Assembly (NCBI GenBank): GCA_903849835.1
Contig: CAINKA010000117.1
Span: forward strand, 1-15,698
Direction of reading: 5' to 3'
Source: an uncultured Alphaproteobacteria bacterium
GTDB lineage: Bacteria > Pseudomonadota > Alphaproteobacteria > Rickettsiales > UBA1997
DNA length: 15,698 bases
Every line of letters starts with the position of its first letter. Position 1 is the first letter of the stretch. Below, in pieces: positions 13,985 through 15,698 of this stretch. Under the pieces are notes generated by a model. The model saw only the letters and a list, made by a program, of their open reading frames with translations. It was not told the DNA's origin and made no database searches. The position numbers and the translations under genes are program-made.

Positions 13985-14018
13985 CGTCATCCTTGAGTTC
14001 GAAGAACTCGAGGATCTC
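13985..14018. repeat. GTCATCC palindromic element between tmk and mdh
   Basis: Arms 13989-14000 (ATCCTTGAGTTC) and 14004-14015 pair with one mismatch around GAA. The outer sequence CGTCATCC and GGATCTC matches the element inside prmC (8198-8226). It lies between two genes on the same strand and could shape mRNA processing there. Confidence 0.7.
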
Positions 14019-14046
14019 ACGAGTTTGAATAGAAACTCTGAAACAT

Positions 14047-14652
14047 TTACTTCAAGAATGACGCGATGAGTTGAGAAATTTCTTGCACGGATTTCGTGCC
14101 ATCGATGACTTTGATACGCTCATTAATCTTTGCAAGATTCAAGAATCCGTCGCGAACTTTTTGGTGAAAATCGAGCCCTAATTTTTCGTAGCGATTATTT
14201 CCAGCCCTGCCCTCGATGCGCGAAAATGCTAGCTCTACAGGCAAATCAATTAGGAAAGTTATGTCGGGCGCGAGATCGCCAATCGTGATTTTTTTTACCT
14301 CATCAATCAGATTTTTATCCAGACCAAAAGCATTGCCTTGATAGGCATAAGTTGAATCAAAAAAACGATCGGAGATGACAATTTTTTTCTGCGACAAAGC
14401 GGGTTTGATCAGCTTTTCGACATGTTCAAAACGTGCGGCGAAATTTAAAAATAATTCTGTTTTCGCTTCGAGTTTTTCAATTTTTTCATCGATTAAAATT
14501 TCGCGAATTTTTTCCCCAGCCTTGGTTCCACCTGGTTCGCGAGTTAAGATGGCATCAAGATTTTGCGACAAAAAAAACCCGTGCAATTTTTTTGCCTGAG
14601 TTGATTTTCCGCAACCTTCGATTCCTTCAAATGTGATAAAAAAATTTTTCAT
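14047..14652 (-). CDS. tmk: Thymidylate kinase
   Basis: Phosphorylates dTMP to dTDP with ATP, an essential step in dTTP supply. The 201-residue product is of normal length. The P-loop is GIEGCGKST (10-18), the dTMP-binding segment TREPGGT is at 37-43, and DRF (95-97) is followed by DSTYAYQG (99-106), the family signature. The LID region SRIEGRAGNNRYE (144-156) carries Arg residues typical of the type with catalytic basic residues in the LID. In many bacteria tmk is next to holB; here its neighbours are mdh and a short-chain dehydrogenase. The upstream gap holds a double repeat cluster, and any promoter should lie within or beside it. Confidence 0.95.
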   Translation of the reverse strand: MKNFFITFEGIEGCGKSTQAKKLHGFFLSQNLDAILTREPGGTKAGEKIREILIDEKIEKLEAKTELFLNFAARFEHVEKLIKPALSQKKIVISDRFFDSTYAYQGNAFGLDKNLIDEVKKITIGDLAPDITFLIDLPVELAFSRIEGRAGNNRYEKLGLDFHQKVRDGFLNLAKINERIKVIDGTKSVQEISQLIASFLK

Positions 14653-14677
14653 GTTTTAATTTGTGATATTCGCATCC

Positions 14678-14815
14678 TAGGGGCGACCCTTGTGGTCGCC
14701 AGCGGGCTGGCACAAGGCCAGCCCCTACAAACATTGTCATAAATTCACCACGGATCCGACCGTAGGGGCGACCCTTGTGGTCGCCCGCAGGCTGGCACAA
14801 GGCCAGCCATTACAA
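14678..14815. repeat. Double GTAGGGGCGACC / GGGCTGGC palindrome cluster, tmk-SDR side
   Basis: Two composite hairpin copies (about 14678-14730 and 14762-14815) are separated by a spacer whose 24 nt at 14732-14755 match 12870-12893 with one difference. The whole block is therefore a paralogue of 12820-13008. The second copy ends in ATTACA rather than CCTACA, about 8 bp before the SDR start codon. This is the divergent region between tmk and the SDR gene, so promoters must overlap the repeats. Confidence 0.85.
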
Positions 14816-14823
14816 AAAATTTT

Positions 14824-15591
14824 ATGAAAAATCCAAAAAATATTTTGATCAGCGGAGCCAGTAGCGGTATTGGCCGCGCCCTTGCTGCTTCTTATTCTGC
14901 GCCGAGCGTAAATTTATTTTTATGTGGTCGAGATGAGAAAAAATTACGAGAAACAAAATTTCTCTGCGAGGCTTTAAAAGCAAATGTTTCCTACGAAATT
15001 CTGGATGTCTGCGATGAGTCGCAAGTTAAAAATTGGATCGAAAAAATTGAAAAAAATTATCCGCTAGATTTGGTGATTGCCAATGCCGGAATATCCGCTG
15101 GAACCGCTGGCGGGCCTGAATCTTTCGCGCAAGTTAAAAAAATTTTCAGCACAAATTTGGATGGGGTTTTGAACGTGATTTATCCAGCGATCGAAAAAAT
15201 GCGCGAAAGAAAAAAGGGGCAAATTGCGATTATTTCTTCACTGGCGGGGATGCGCGGATTGCCTAGCTCTCCAGCCTATTCCGGAAGCAAGGCTGCAGTT
15301 CGAGTTTACGGCGAAGCTCTGCGCGGAAATTTAGCGCCGCTTGGAATCGAGGTGAATGTTGTTTGTCCGGGTTACATCAAAACTCCGATGACTGACGTGA
15401 ATGAGTTTCCGATGCCGTTTTTGATGTCGGCGGAAAAATGCGCCGCGATCATCAAGCGCGATCTCGAAAAAAATAAATCACGAATCGCATTTCCATTTCC
15501 ACTTTACTTCGTGGTTTGGCTTGCGGCACTGCTTTCAACGAAAATTACCGATCCTATTTTTGCAAAATTGCCGGGGAAAAAGGGGCTTTGA
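14824..15591 (+). CDS. Short-chain dehydrogenase/reductase, substrate unknown
   Basis: An NAD(P)-dependent oxidoreductase of the classical SDR family, 255 residues. It has the dinucleotide motif GASSGIG (11-17), CGRDEKK with Arg36 (suggesting NADP), NAG (87-89), and the catalytic set Asn111, Ser138/Ser139, Tyr152 and Lys156 (YSGSK). PGYIKTPM (about 185-192) is the usual loop after the active site. The C terminus (about 222-240) is hydrophobic, with Phe, Trp and Leu, and may touch the membrane; this is seen in SDRs acting on lipid-like substrates. The substrate cannot be assigned. A divergent repeat cluster lies directly upstream, and no Shine-Dalgarno sequence is seen. The gene is followed by a palindrome at 15670. 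Confidence 0.88.
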   Translation: MKNPKNILISGASSGIGRALAASYSAPSVNLFLCGRDEKKLRETKFLCEALKANVSYEILDVCDESQVKNWIEKIEKNYPLDLVIANAGISAGTAGGPESFAQVKKIFSTNLDGVLNVIYPAIEKMRERKKGQIAIISSLAGMRGLPSSPAYSGSKAAVRVYGEALRGNLAPLGIEVNVVCPGYIKTPMTDVNEFPMPFLMSAEKCAAIIKRDLEKNKSRIAFPFPLYFVVWLAALLSTKITDPIFAKLPGKKGL

Positions 15592-15669
15592 GTGTAATTT
15601 TTTTTCCCGCATTTACGGAGTCCGATTCCTGTTTTGCTAGGCGGAAAAATGAAAAACGGGCATAAAAAA

Positions 15670-15696
15670 GGGCGGACACATGGGTCCGCCCCTACG
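15670..15696. repeat. GGGCGGAC palindrome (GTAGGGGCGGAC repeat type)
   Basis: Arms GGGCGGAC (15670-15677) and GTCCGCCC (15684-15691) enclose ACATGG. The minus strand reads GTAGGGGCGGAC, as in the half-copy at 2634. It may end SDR transcripts, though a T run is missing on that side. Confidence 0.7.
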
Positions 15697-15698
15697 AA

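Overview
The window looks like part of an AT-rich alphaproteobacterial chromosome, plausibly an uncultured or host-associated lineage near Rickettsiales/Holosporales. This rests on an MsbA-related exporter, a DUF2125-like protein, an adrenodoxin-type ferredoxin, an LDH-like malate dehydrogenase, and many short palindromic repeats, one of them in frame inside prmC. Taxonomy is inferred from gene types and repeat style, not from a marker gene.

Left end (1-1874). This is the most unusual region. Two tandem units each carry one gene for a membrane protein. One encodes an unknown three-helix protein, the other a MntP-type manganese exporter. Both units have the same non-coding 5' block (7-124 and 837-983) and the same 3' block (about 645-786 and 1608-1750), and both end in the same 45-nt 3' part of a tRNA-Lys(CTT) gene, through CCA. 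A third, collapsed unit (1797-1874) has only part of the 5' block and a T-arm/acceptor remnant. The layout reads as repeated insertion of single-gene cassettes at the 3' end of a tRNA-Lys gene, which should lie just left of position 1. No recombinase is visible in the window.

Middle (1906-10504). A secreted or outer-membrane beta-barrel candidate faces a secreted PTP-like (phytase-type) phosphatase, with a perfect 30-bp inverted repeat between them. Then comes a seven-gene leftward cluster: fdx, DUF2125-like, prmC, panC, an RmuC-like membrane coiled-coil protein, a double CDGSH iron-sulfur protein and an MsbA-related ABC exporter. Most gaps are 0-11 bp, so it is probably one transcription unit. 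It mixes Fe-S electron transfer, translation termination, pantothenate synthesis and envelope export without an obvious single pathway.

Right (10505-15698). trmL diverges from fdx. ftsI (septal transpeptidase), mdh and tmk lie on the minus strand, and a short-chain dehydrogenase closes the window on the plus strand. Two similar double-copy repeat clusters (12820-13008 and 14678-14815) bracket mdh-tmk.

Across the window almost no gene has a recognisable Shine-Dalgarno sequence, and at least four palindromic repeat types fill the intergenic gaps. Two start codons were moved inward from the longest reading frame: mntP to ATG 1027 and panC to ATG 7849.
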